DNA of 64,000 nucleotides. It comes from Paenibacillus sp. V4I3 (GTDB taxonomy: Bacteria > Bacillota > Bacilli > Paenibacillales > NBRC-103111). A program made the translations under genes and the position numbers. The notes under the pieces were generated by a model, which did no database searches, was not told where the DNA came from, and worked only from the letters and a program-made list of their open reading frames with translations. Shown in pieces: positions 44,444 through 52,495 of the stretch. The stretch covers positions 3,260,501 through 3,324,500 of the forward strand of contig NZ_JAUSZA010000001.1 in NCBI RefSeq assembly GCF_030817215.1, given 5' to 3'. The stretch's first letter is position 1, and each line of letters starts with the position of its first letter.

Positions 44444-45207
44444 TGTTTTTTGATGTTGATGGTACGTTATACAGTGAAGTGGATAGAGTAATCCCTAAAA
44501 GTACAAAAGTGGCGATTAAGAGACTTCATGAAGAAGGCATTAAGGTCGTAGTTGCAACAGGTAGACCGCATAATTTATGTGAAGAACTGATTTCACTAGG
44601 TATTGATACATTAATCTCGTCTAATGGCGCTCTTGTGAAAAACCAAAGCGAAGTTATTTATAAGTCGGTAATATCTCAAAAGACTGTTCATGATCTGTCG
44701 AGTTTTGCCGAGTTACACGGACACGGTATTTCCTACTTTACAGATTCAATTTCAATGAACGGCATCGGTGTAGAAGAGAAACGTGTTAGAAATGCTCTAG
44801 CAGAGACTCTTGGTCTTGTAGATTATCCTAGCAAATTAAACACACTGCCAGAGGAGATTTACTGTATATGTTTGTATGCTGATGAGAGTGAAACTGAAAA
44901 ATTTATTGATAACTTTCCGCAACTTCAGTTTGTACGTTTCCACGGTTATGTAATGAACGTCCTTGAAACCCAAATTGTATCTAAATCGCAAGCAATTAAA
45001 AAAGTGCTGGATTATTACAAAATTGACGTTTGCAATTCAATTGCATTTGGAGATGGTGGAAACGATTTGGATATGTTAGAGTTTGTAGGTTTGGGGATTG
45101 CTATGGGAAACGGTGATGAAAAGCTTAAACAAAAAGCAGATTTCGTTACCAAAAAAGCAAGCGAAGATGGTATACACTTTGCTCTGACACAGTTCGGAAT
45201 AATATAA
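44431..45207 (+). CDS. HAD superfamily Cof-type phosphatase
   Basis: 258 residues. All HAD motifs are present: motif I FFDVDGTLY (nucleophile Asp at residue 8), motif II VVATGR, motif III Lys in KSQAIKKVL, motif IV FGDGGNDLDML. The C2B cap of the Cof family lies between. It would dephosphorylate sugar phosphates, FMN or similar metabolites in the cytoplasm. AGGGGG precedes the ATG. A B-type family-1 site begins 14 bases after the stop. Confidence 0.92.
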   Translation: MYKIVFFDVDGTLYSEVDRVIPKSTKVAIKRLHEEGIKVVVATGRPHNLCEELISLGIDTLISSNGALVKNQSEVIYKSVISQKTVHDLSSFAELHGHGISYFTDSISMNGIGVEEKRVRNALAETLGLVDYPSKLNTLPEEIYCICLYADESETEKFIDNFPQLQFVRFHGYVMNVLETQIVSKSQAIKKVLDYYKIDVCNSIAFGDGGNDLDMLEFVGLGIAMGNGDEKLKQKADFVTKKASEDGIHFALTQFGII

Positions 45208-45220
45208 TTCAGTCATCCAT

Positions 45221-45249
45221 CATTTAACTAACGGAAACGAGAGCTCAAC
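45221..45249 (+). repeat. Family-1 B site
   Basis: TTTAACTAACGGAAACGAGAG followed by CTCAAC. It shares the CGAGAGCTCAA right half with 15067. A weak hairpin (AGGCTATCAAC...GACAGCCT) follows. Confidence 0.8.
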
Positions 45250-45623
45250 AGACACTCTTAAAGGCTATCAACATGAACGACAGCCTCTTGAATGAGTCCA
45301 TTGTACCTAATGTTAAAGACTTGATAGCTGGCTAAATAAATTCTTCTTCCAATGGAGTTGACGAATCTGATTCATCTCCCGAGCCGTTAGGGGAATGTGA
45401 ACAAATCCTAAATAACTTTATAAGTCATAACATTAGCTAAGCATGACCAAGAGTACGTAAGATTTATTGTACTTTCATGGAGCTTTTCAATATCCAAAGG
45501 GTATCCCGTACTTCGAATAGATGCGTTATATGCATCGCCATTACATAGGAATATGGGTGTAGGTCGGAAGCTTATGCAGCATGCCATTGACTTAGCGAAC
45601 AAAGCGACCCGATTACAGCTTTT
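45250..45623 (+). other. Gap containing a GNAT acetyltransferase relic
   Basis: At about 45546-45620 the plus strand encodes RNMGVGRKLMQHAIDLANKA, the acetyl-CoA loop and helix of a GNAT acetyltransferase (R-N-x-G-V-G-R). No start or remainder of the gene is found. The rest holds no recognisable gene. Confidence 0.5.
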
Positions 45624-46058
45624 TCATTGTTTTTGGGATATGAGGTCTTGCTTCCAATCCATATGAATCCAATTATTGAGTTCAGGAGCAAGCACTCGAA
45701 ACACTTCAGGAGTTGTTGTAACTTCAACTATTCCTTTTCCATGTATTGCTGGGGATATTCTGATAAATTTACCGTTGATTAATTTTACTGATAAATAATT
45801 TGGTGGTATTGATTTTGAAGGGAAACTTTCCTTATATCCTAATACCTTGGATTTGCTTAACCAAGCTAGAATCTTTTCAATAATTTCTTTATCTCTTTTC
45901 TCAGCTGGATTGAGTGGCGGAATTTGAATGGATTCAAGGGGTATAACATACTGAACAGAATCAATGTCATTTATCATTGGCATAGTAATTTCTTTAGAAG
46001 TAGAGCATCCAGATAAAATCATCATTGTCAAAAGTAACATTATTAAAAATCTTATCAT
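45624..46058 (-). CDS. Putative lipoprotein
   Basis: 144 residues with an N-terminal lipoprotein signal (FLIMLLLTMMILSGC, lipidated Cys near residue 18). The mature part is a small globular domain (YVIPLESIQIPPLNPAEKRD, LSVKLINGKFIRISPA, VFRVLAPELNNWI) of unknown family. GGGAGAATGAT precedes the ATG. It lies on the minus strand between two family-1 sites, one of few reversed genes in the array. Confidence 0.75.
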   Translation of the reverse strand: MIRFLIMLLLTMMILSGCSTSKEITMPMINDIDSVQYVIPLESIQIPPLNPAEKRDKEIIEKILAWLSKSKVLGYKESFPSKSIPPNYLSVKLINGKFIRISPAIHGKGIVEVTTTPEVFRVLAPELNNWIHMDWKQDLISQKQ

Positions 46059-46280
46059 ATCATTCTCCCTTTACATTTATTTAATGAAAGAACACTCAAA
46101 GATAGTTATACTTATTTTGACATAATCTACACCTCATGGTTATGTTGCTTCTTAACAAACAAATTTATGTAAGAAATTTCCTTGAACTGTGTTCAACTAC
46201 CAATGAAAGAACTAATTAACTTTCATTCTCTGTGGTGCAGTGCAAGATATGCATGGATATCTTCTGATTTTTTACTTCGT

Positions 46281-46310
46281 TCAACTAACGGAAACGTTTG
46301 CGCAACAATA
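46281..46310 (+). repeat. Family-1 B site
   Basis: TTCAACTAACGGAAACGTTTG, close to consensus, with GCGCAACAA tail. It lies upstream of the gene at 46405 with no hairpin or A site. Confidence 0.8.
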
Positions 46311-46404
46311 ACAACCATTCCGCATGGCGACTAGCTTGTAAACTATTGGGAATATTACTAATACGTAATTTTTTAACCTTGCGAAAAAGATAGGGCGGTA
46401 AATC

Positions 46405-46809
46405 ATGAATTATTTTGATGACGAACAAATCAAAAAAGGAAGAAAATTGGTATTTTCCATCATCATTATTGTTCTTGCTGTTGAAGTGTTCAATTTTATA
46501 CATTACATTCTGACCAATGGGTTTGAAAATGTATTCAAACAACTCGTTTCCTTGGGGTTATTTTCCTTATTCTCATACTTATTCTACAAGGGATATAAGT
46601 GGACAGAGTTTATAATCCCGTTTTTGCTATTTCAGGATATTTTGGCAGGTCTATTTTATTTATTAAAACAAGCTGGAATCTTACAGGCTTTTAGTGGATG
46701 GTTGATGTTGATAATTACTGTTGTAATGGCAATTCTTGGAGGGTTGTTTCTTGGAGGCTCAGACAATCTTACAGCTTTTATGAAGTACCAAAAGGAGCTA
46801 CGGCGGTGA
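46405..46809 (+). CDS. Four-helix membrane protein of unknown function
   Basis: 134 residues with four hydrophobic segments (LVFSIIIIVLAVEVFNFIHY, LVSLGLFSLFSYLFY, FIIPFLLFQDILAGLFYLL, LMLIITVVMAILGGLFL). AGGGCGG lies 6 bases upstream. No motif indicates activity; DUF2569-like proteins are similar in size. The stop codon overlaps the start of the next B site. Confidence 0.65.
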   Translation: MNYFDDEQIKKGRKLVFSIIIIVLAVEVFNFIHYILTNGFENVFKQLVSLGLFSLFSYLFYKGYKWTEFIIPFLLFQDILAGLFYLLKQAGILQAFSGWLMLIITVVMAILGGLFLGGSDNLTAFMKYQKELRR

Positions 46810-46909
46810 TTAAACTAACGCAGAACGATAGCGCAACAAACAGGGAGCAGATCGCCGTGCGGTAACTGCTCCCTGTTTAGCGTTAAGCTAAAGGGCAGTA
46901 ATGTTAAAC
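46808..46909 (+). repeat. Family-1 element: B, long hairpin, A
   Basis: B: AAACTAACGCAGAACGATAG. Hairpin AAACAGGGAGCAG...CTGCTCCCTGTTT (46838-46878). A: GCTAAAGGGCAGTAATG (46887 onward) within a TTAA-flanked site. Confidence 0.85.
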
Positions 46910-46978
46910 AATTCTATTGACTCCTTTCTCAGGTGGGAGTATAATTCTTCCAATTTATTATTAGAGGGGGAGCGAAAA

Positions 46979-47644
46979 ATGCCAGTTAAAAATTATACGT
47001 TTCACAAAGAAGCACCTAGGAATATGAGTGTAAATTATCAGTTGTTTCTACCACACGATTATGAATCAAAAAAAGACAACAAGTATCCATTAATTTTGTT
47101 TCTCCACGGCATTAAAAAACGTGGAGAGGATATTAGTGTGCTAGATGGTTACGGGCTTACTTGGATTGCAGAAAGCAAACAAGACTTCCCTTTTATTGTA
47201 GTTACTCCACAATGTCCATCCGACTCTAATTGGACATTGGAATATCATTCAATCAAAGCGTTGGTTGATGAAATAATAACGAATTATCGAGTTGATTCTG
47301 ACAGGGTATATGTAACTGGATTTAGTATGGGTGGAAACGGTACATGGGATTTCGCTTCAAGATCGCCAGAATTTTTTTCAGCTGTAGTTCCAATTTCAGG
47401 GTGGTTCGATTCGGATAAGACAATGTTATTAAAAGATGTACCTATATGGGCTTTTCATTGTGTAGACGACGATGTTGTCCCGGTTTCAGGAACAGAGGAT
47501 ATGGTTAAGGCTTTAACAAGTATCGGTGGAAATGTAAAATTTACTTACTACGCCGGACTAAAGCATGATCACCGAGTAATGCACGAAACATTTAATACTA
47601 CAGAACTGTATACTTGGTTGTTGAATCATAAAAGAAAAATATGA
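46979..47644 (+). CDS. Alpha/beta hydrolase (PHB depolymerase/esterase-like)
   Basis: 221 residues from ATG at 46979, with AGAGGGGGAG upstream; the open frame back to 46901 overlaps the A site. Catalytic Ser in GFSMGGNGTWDFA (G-x-S-x-G), Asp in DDDVVPVSG, His in LKHDHRVMHE, and the oxyanion LHGIKKRGED are visible. No signal peptide, so cytoplasmic. It is probably a carboxylesterase of the phospholipase/carboxylesterase (Peptidase_S9-like) group. It is flanked by an A site before and a B site after. Confidence 0.88.
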   Translation: MPVKNYTFHKEAPRNMSVNYQLFLPHDYESKKDNKYPLILFLHGIKKRGEDISVLDGYGLTWIAESKQDFPFIVVTPQCPSDSNWTLEYHSIKALVDEIITNYRVDSDRVYVTGFSMGGNGTWDFASRSPEFFSAVVPISGWFDSDKTMLLKDVPIWAFHCVDDDVVPVSGTEDMVKALTSIGGNVKFTYYAGLKHDHRVMHETFNTTELYTWLLNHKRKI

Positions 47645-47652
47645 TCTTTGGT

Positions 47653-47733
47653 GATTCAACTAACGGGTAACGTTACTTCAATAAAATTCGCTGACTTGTT
47701 GCACAGTCGGATGACGGTAATCGATAGTTTAAA
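47653..47733 (+). repeat. Family-1 B site plus downstream half site
   Basis: TTCAACTAACGGGTAACGTTAC (47656 onward) is a B site. GTAATCGATAGTTTAA at 47717 is a right half-site. Between them lies GTCGGATGAC, a motif also seen in family 2. This is the last element before the intact recombinase. Confidence 0.75.
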
Positions 47734-47748
47734 ATTGAATATAAGATT

Positions 47749-47799
47749 AAACCCTCCTATTTCTAGCAAAACTAGAGTTAACAAAACTTGGGAGGGTTT
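47749..47799 (+). promoter_or_regulatory. Hairpin that pairs with the recombinase ribosome binding site
   Basis: AAACCCTCC (47749-47757) is perfectly complementary to GGAGGGTTT (47791-47799), which contains the ribosome binding site 6-12 bases before the ATG at 47805. An inner CTAG/CTAG pair stabilises the loop. The same stem followed by TTTTTATT also resembles a terminator. Folding would block translation, transcription or both. Confidence 0.65.
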
Positions 47800-47804
47800 T
47801 TATT

Positions 47805-48647
47805 ATGAATTTGAAGGATCTGTGGATGCTGTACGAAGCTGATAAACGTATTTTGGGATTTAGTTCGCACACAATGAAAGCATACGCTTTACAATTAAAA
47901 ATGTTAGTTCTTGATCTTGGTGATCTTGAACTAGAGGAAATATCTCTAGTCTTACTTAAAGACTATTTGGCTAGGGTATCAGAGAGATTAAAACCTAGTA
48001 GTTTAGGCCATCGAATTCGATTTGTGCGTTCCCTTTTCCGTTTTGCATTTGAAGAAGGACATCTCACTCGGAATCCGTCTATTAAGTTGAGAGAACCAAA
48101 GATGGACAAACGAATTCCGAAATTTCTGATTGAAGAGGACGTAATTCATCTTAAGATTACCTGTCGATCTCATAGAGAGCACGCATTATTAGAGTTTCTA
48201 TATTGCACAGGATGCCGCGTTGGAGAAGTTCAGAAAATAAACCTTGAAGATATCAACTGGGAAAACTGTTCTGCTATTGTAAATGGTAAGGGATCCAAAC
48301 AAAGAGAGGTTTATTTTACTACGGAGTGTAAGGTTTGGCTTAAGAGGTACATGGAAAGCAGAAATGATACTTGTAAAGCATTGTTTGTCACCGAAACGAA
48401 TCCTGTCCGTCGATTGTCGATTCCAACGATACGTTGGTCTTTGAAAAAGCTTGCTAAACGTGGTGATATTACTGCGAATGTATATCCACACCGATTCCGT
48501 CATACTTATGCCTGCCAATTGTTAGATAACGGTGCACCTTTAGAATTTATTCAGGGGATGCTCGGACATGAGAAAGCATCTACAACTCAAATTTACGCCC
48601 AACTGCGCGGTGAGCGTAGGAGAGAATTATATCGTCGTTATTTTTAA
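47805..48647 (+). CDS. Tyrosine recombinase/integrase (XerC/D-like), candidate cassette recombinase
   Basis: 280 residues, intact. N-terminal SAM-like core-binding domain at residues 1-90 (HTMKAYALQLKMLVLDLGDL, SSLGHRIRFVRSLFRFAFEE). Catalytic domain with Arg 138 (TGCRVGEVQK), Lys 162 or 165 (GKGSKQRE), H229-x-x-R232 (PHRFRHTYA), His 255 (LGHEKASTTQ) and nucleophile Tyr 264 (QIYAQ). It cuts and rejoins DNA through a 3'-phosphotyrosine link. The extra block that integron integrases carry between the R and H boxes is absent. It lies at the end of the site array; a truncated close copy is at 21940. Its ribosome binding site is buried in a hairpin. Confidence 0.92.
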   Translation: MNLKDLWMLYEADKRILGFSSHTMKAYALQLKMLVLDLGDLELEEISLVLLKDYLARVSERLKPSSLGHRIRFVRSLFRFAFEEGHLTRNPSIKLREPKMDKRIPKFLIEEDVIHLKITCRSHREHALLEFLYCTGCRVGEVQKINLEDINWENCSAIVNGKGSKQREVYFTTECKVWLKRYMESRNDTCKALFVTETNPVRRLSIPTIRWSLKKLAKRGDITANVYPHRFRHTYACQLLDNGAPLEFIQGMLGHEKASTTQIYAQLRGERRRELYRRYF

Positions 48648-48729
48648 GCCTAATAAATGTATTGTCTTTACTCAAGACAAAGAGGGCGACGATTAGCTCA
48701 ATGCTATAATGATAGACTACTGTTATATG

Positions 48730-48918
48730 TTATTTAATTATTACATTGAATTGATACGTATTTCGAGCGAACCATGAGTCTCCGACTCTCACGAAATCCT
48801 TGCAATATTCGCGAATAATTCCAGCATTGTCGAGCATTTCATCTTTGCTTACAACAACATATACTTGTGATAATGCTGCGGCGAATAGTTCTATATCGGT
48901 AGACAACGTTTTATTCAT
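48730..48918 (-). CDS. Small hypothetical protein (62 residues)
   Basis: ATG at 48918 with a strong GGAGGG 9 bases upstream. The protein (TDIELFAAALSQVYVVVSKD, AGIIREYCKDFVRVGDSWFA) is soluble and helical. Family unknown. The ribosome binding site makes it credible. It is convergent with the recombinase gene. Confidence 0.55.
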   Translation of the reverse strand: MNKTLSTDIELFAAALSQVYVVVSKDEMLDNAGIIREYCKDFVRVGDSWFARNTYQFNVIIK

Positions 48919-49531
48919 TACTAAAGACCCTCCAGAATGTATCCATCATTGAACAATCTATAAATGGTGTCTCTTTATTATCTATTTAGATTAGAACATA
49001 TATAGAAAAAAATGTAAATAACAAATGAATTATCTAATTAACTACATAGAAGTCTTTGAATATCATATCTGATTTATTATTTGGAAGCATAAGTTTGCCG
49101 TGGTAAATTGGAAGCATAAGCATTCCAAAACGGCAAACTTATGGGTTAAGTTACAAAAATGCATGTAAAATAATGATGTTATCAAGGTTGCCCATCACGG
49201 CAATAAAACTTTTAGGTTGCTTGTAGTCCATAAACTCAACAAAATACTTAACCCACTCAAAACAGTTTTATGGAGTTGGGGTTACTAGGAGTGAATTTCT
49301 CGTGAATGGCGGAATTTATGCATTATTTATAGTAAAACGAGTATGAGAAGGACTAATAAGTAACATAATTCAGGAGTGTTAAATCCTCGAAGTTAGAATG
49401 GCCATTATTTCTTTTATCTAAAGTTATCATGATCGTATCGTAAAAGTTCTTAGATGGAATCGGTTTAAAAGATTAAGTTTTGGGAATACTTGGATGTAAA
49501 ATAATTAAGTACGATATTTAAGGTGGGAAAA
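48919..49531. other. Non-coding stretch with a 14-base inverted repeat
   Basis: CATAAGTTTGCCGT (49088-49101) is the exact reverse complement of ACGGCAAACTTATG (49130-49143), with TTGGAAGCATAAG repeated inside. It could be a transposon end or operator associated with the TniB-like gene. The rest is AT-rich with no gene seen. Confidence 0.5.
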
Positions 49532-50464
49532 GTGTTGTTAGCTATTTCAAGTGATTTCAGTAGTAATGACTATGTTAAAACAATTACAAGGATAAAGGGC
49601 TCTGTAATTAAACATATCGAATTTAGGAAAGTGATTGACGCCATTTCTGAGTGCCATAACTCCTCAAAAATTGGATGTCCTAATAATCTTTTATTGACTG
49701 GATCCTCTGGTAGTGGAAAGTCAGCTCTGTTGTCTTATTACAAAAATAAGTATTTGGAGAGATATAATGGTGATTCAGTTTTTCCAATACTTTATTTGAA
49801 GTCACCACTTCATGCAAAACCAAGGGAGTTAGCAATAAGTCTATTAGAACAAATGGATGTTAATTATCGTAACAATCTCTCTTTATCATCAATGACAAAC
49901 AAAGTTGTTGAGTCGATTACACAACTTGGTATTGAATTAATTATGCTCGATGATATTGAGCATCTTTTCGATGCTACTTCGCTAAGGATACATAGTGATT
50001 CCGTCGAATGGCTTAGAATGCTATTTGACAATTTACAAGTTTCTGTTATTTTATCTGGTTTAGAAGTATCTAATAGATTACTACTTCATAATGCAGCATT
50101 CGCTAGTAGGGTTCTATCTAGGGTAACGTTATCTCCATTAGATGAAGATGAGTATGCCTTATTTCTTCAAACAATTGATTCTTACTTGCCATTCTCAGAA
50201 AAATTATGGCTTACGGAACAAGCGATCGAAAAATTGTATCTTACGACCGACGGACTCCCAGGCTATACTAAAGAGATAATTATTAAAGCAACTAGATTGG
50301 CTTTTGAAGAGGACCGACTTACAGATTGGCACATAATAAAAACTTGTAATTTGCTTAGTAGAAGTTCACAGAATTCTAGGAATTTAGATTTTGTTCTGCT
50401 AGACGATCAAGAGTTGCATACTGGGCAATATAGAAGAAAATCAAAAATGGAGAAATTTATTTAA
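49532..50464 (+). CDS. TniB/TnsC-like AAA+ ATPase
   Basis: About 310 residues; GTG at 49532 is favoured, with AGGTGG 5 bases upstream, though GTG 49523 and TTG 49535 are alternatives. Walker A LLLTGSSGSGKSALLSYY at about 55-65, Walker B ELIMLDDIEHLF at about 140, sensor-like LSGLEVSNRLL, and the TniB-type C-terminal helices (YTKEIIIKATRLAFEEDRLT). These ATPases choose target sites and activate the DDE transposase in Tn5053- and Tn7-like elements. Neither the transposase (TniA/TnsB) nor a complete TniQ is present, so it is an orphan or relic. A terminator follows. Confidence 0.85.
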   Translation: MLLAISSDFSSNDYVKTITRIKGSVIKHIEFRKVIDAISECHNSSKIGCPNNLLLTGSSGSGKSALLSYYKNKYLERYNGDSVFPILYLKSPLHAKPRELAISLLEQMDVNYRNNLSLSSMTNKVVESITQLGIELIMLDDIEHLFDATSLRIHSDSVEWLRMLFDNLQVSVILSGLEVSNRLLLHNAAFASRVLSRVTLSPLDEDEYALFLQTIDSYLPFSEKLWLTEQAIEKLYLTTDGLPGYTKEIIIKATRLAFEEDRLTDWHIIKTCNLLSRSSQNSRNLDFVLLDDQELHTGQYRRKSKMEKFI

Positions 50465-50472
50465 GAGAATAT

Positions 50473-50525
50473 AAAAAGTACTTAAACATTGACTTTATAA
50501 GTCTATGGCTAAGTACTTTTTTTTG
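50473..50525 (+). terminator. Terminator after tniB-like gene
   Basis: AAAAGTACTTA pairs with TAAGTACTTTT around an inner GACTT/AAGTC stem, followed by TTTT. Confidence 0.8.
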
Positions 50526-50610
50526 TGTCTAGGGAGTCATTCGGGGTAACATTAGGGAAGCGAAAATGTTATGCATTTCATGCATAAATAATGTATAAGG
50601 CCATATGCGG

Positions 50611-50771
50611 TTTTTCGCAATAATTATGAAAAATACCGCTATTTAAACAATGATTACCTTCTTTTTTCTCAGTAAATATGAAATTAGCCCTTGATAAATC
50701 AATAATTTTTAATCCATTTTTCTCAATAAATATGACACCACACATTTGTGATTTTTCATAATTTATTGTAA
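50611..50771 (+). repeat. Four spaced copies of a 20-base motif
   Basis: TTTTTCGCAATAATTATGAA (50611), TTTTTCTCAGTAAATATGAA (50663), TTTTTCTCAATAAATATGAC (50717) and a weaker TTTTTCATAATTTATTGTAA (50752). The roughly 50-base spacing resembles the multiple transposase-binding sites in Tn7-like ends. An 80-codon minus-strand frame across this region owes its apparent internal repeats to these motifs. Confidence 0.6.
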
Positions 50772-50904
50772 ATGTTTCAAAATTTATTGTAGTTTTTGTT
50801 TCAAAAAACCACTTATGCATTCTTCTACATAAAAATACAATTGTGTAAAAAAGGGAACAAAGGAGTTCGAAACCTATATAGTTGATAATTGGAAAGAGGG
50901 CTTA

Positions 50905-51213
50905 ATGCCATATAATACTCTAACTAAAATATCTGGCAATAATACCAGCATTATTTTGACTGGGAGTCATGCTGCTAAAATTCTTAGAATGACATTAGCA
51001 GGTATTGTTTCTCTTATTGAAGATGGAGATCTTGAAGGGATTGTAAGTTTCACTAATAAGAATAAAACTGTATTAGTTAGAAGGGAATCCGTAGAGCGAT
51101 ATCAAAATAAAAGGGAAACTTATATGACTAAGGAGGAGATGATGAGATTTCTCCAAGTAAATCAGAAGGTTGCAGAGAGATTAATTTCTAGTCCCAAGGG
51201 GGACATAAGGTAA
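50905..51213 (+). CDS. Helix-turn-helix DNA-binding fragment
   Basis: 102 residues with two MerR/excisionase-like helix-turn-helix segments: ILTGSHAAKILRMTLAGIVS followed by a strand pair ending VLVRRESVERY, and TKEEMMRFLQVNQKVAERLI. It ends abruptly after the second helix. It could be an excisionase-type protein or the C-terminal DNA-binding part of a TniQ-like protein; its place after the TniB-like gene favours a role in the same element. AAAGAGGG precedes the ATG. Confidence 0.55.
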   Translation: MPYNTLTKISGNNTSIILTGSHAAKILRMTLAGIVSLIEDGDLEGIVSFTNKNKTVLVRRESVERYQNKRETYMTKEEMMRFLQVNQKVAERLISSPKGDIR

Positions 51214-51662
51214 TTGACACAGGCGGAGAGGGCTGTCACTTGGCAGCTTTATTCGCTTTAGAGGGAAGTTATGCTGCATGTTGACCACAACCTCAACCAG
51301 ATATAGTCGGATGGGATCGCTCCACATCAAATGGAGTTCATGTTTGGATTAACGATTTAAAATCCATGTACTCAGAGGGTGCTTAAGCAGGGCTTTTGTA
51401 CCCATTAAATAGATAGCAATTAACTAATTAAAATATATTGACTAATTTAATGTAAGTATATATTATAATAAATGTAAACTAGATTCCTGACACAATGTAT
51501 CAATTAAAATAGTTGAGAGGTGAGGGTTTATAGGGGGACAAAGTTTGTTCGCGTTTAATACACAATATGTTTTTTTGTTATTAACTGAATGTCAAATATC
51601 TCAAAATAAAGATACTTAAATTAAAGATTTTTTTCACAAAAAACGAAAAGGAGCTAACAACC
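51214..51662 (+). other. Gap with coding relic and promoter of the isochorismatase genes
   Basis: An interrupted frame (GCHLAALFALEGSYAAC, stop, PDIVGWDRSTSNGVHVWIND) at 51214-51385 is a relic of an unknown gene. A promoter follows: TTGACT at 51438 and TATTAT at 51461 with 17-base spacing. Confidence 0.5.
51438..51473 (+). promoter_or_regulatory. Conserved promoter/operator block of isochorismatase gene 1
   Basis: TTGACTAATTTAATGTAAG followed by TATATATTATAATAAA. An almost identical block is at 53932, upstream of isochorismatase gene 2. Such conservation between two promoters near a MarR gene suggests a shared operator. Confidence 0.65.
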
Positions 51663-52451
51663 ATGAAAAAATTTCTTACAGGACGCACAGTAACAACGCT
51701 AGCACTTTTAACTGTCGTAGTATCCACAAGCGCATGTGGCTCTATGATCGGATCAAAAGCGAATACACCTGCTGCCGCGACTAGCCAAGCTCATACAGCA
51801 CTTCATTCAAAGGCTGTTCCATCACCAAGATTGTTAACACCGACGAACCATACGTTACTCATGATCGACCACCAACCGCAAATGGCTTTTGGTACTTCGT
51901 CTATAGACATCGCGACGCTGCGCAATAACGTGACTGGACTTGCCAAAGCAGCGAAAGCTTTCAACGTTCCAACCGTTCTGACGACGGTAGCTTCGAAGTC
52001 TTTCAGCGGACCGATTTTCCCGGAAATCCAAGCGGTATTCCCTGATCAGCAGCCAATTGACCGTACGACAATGAATGCTATGGAAGATCAAAGAGTCGTC
52101 GATAAATTGAACAGTTATGGCAATAATAAACTCGTGGTTTCTGGTCTTTGGACTGAGGTATGCGACTTGACAGCCGTACTTTCCGCGATCGATCAAGGAT
52201 ATGAGGTGTATATCGTTACCGATACTTCAGGCGGTGTATCCAAAGAAGCTCACGATATGGCTATTAAGCGCATGATTCAAGCCGGCGCTACCCCAATCAC
52301 CTGGGAGCAGTATTTACTAGAATTGCAACGTGACTGGGCTCGTTCCGAAACTTACAAAGCCACAACGGATATTGCCAAAGAACACGGCGGAGCATACGGA
52401 TTAGGCATTATTTACTCGCAAGAAATGTTTGGTGGAAAAGAAGGACATTAA
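51663..52451 (+). CDS. Isochorismatase-family cysteine hydrolase, lipoprotein (copy 1)
   Basis: 262 residues. Signal peptide with a lipobox at VVVSTSAC (Cys about 25), so probably membrane-anchored outside the cell. Isochorismatase fold: TLLMIDHQPQMAF (catalytic Asp), TTVASKSFSGP (Lys), GLWTEVCDLTA (nucleophilic Cys), with the cis-peptide-type segment before it. It would hydrolyse amides or related bonds of an unknown small molecule. AAAAGGAG lies 9 bases upstream. Export is unusual for this family. Copies 2-4 lack the lipobox Cys (SAFGS). Confidence 0.9.
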   Translation: MKKFLTGRTVTTLALLTVVVSTSACGSMIGSKANTPAAATSQAHTALHSKAVPSPRLLTPTNHTLLMIDHQPQMAFGTSSIDIATLRNNVTGLAKAAKAFNVPTVLTTVASKSFSGPIFPEIQAVFPDQQPIDRTTMNAMEDQRVVDKLNSYGNNKLVVSGLWTEVCDLTAVLSAIDQGYEVYIVTDTSGGVSKEAHDMAIKRMIQAGATPITWEQYLLELQRDWARSETYKATTDIAKEHGGAYGLGIIYSQEMFGGKEGH

Positions 52452-52495
52452 TCGAAGAAAATCAAAATTTTTAAAAGAGGGGGTCTATCAGATTT

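Noticed and set aside
8009..47733. Classical integron with attC sites
   Set aside because: The sites are direct repeats of a small palindrome rather than R/L inverted arms of a 60-130 base attC, and the recombinase lacks the IntI-specific block. I keep the cassette idea but not the integron label.
50578..50820. 80-codon minus-strand frame with internal repeats
   Set aside because: Its apparent repeats come from the four 20-base DNA motifs; there is no supporting ribosome binding site or recognisable family.
49532..51213. CRISPR-associated transposon
   Set aside because: Only a TniB-like ATPase and a DNA-binding fragment are present; no Cas12k, Cascade, TnsB or guide repeats were found in the window.
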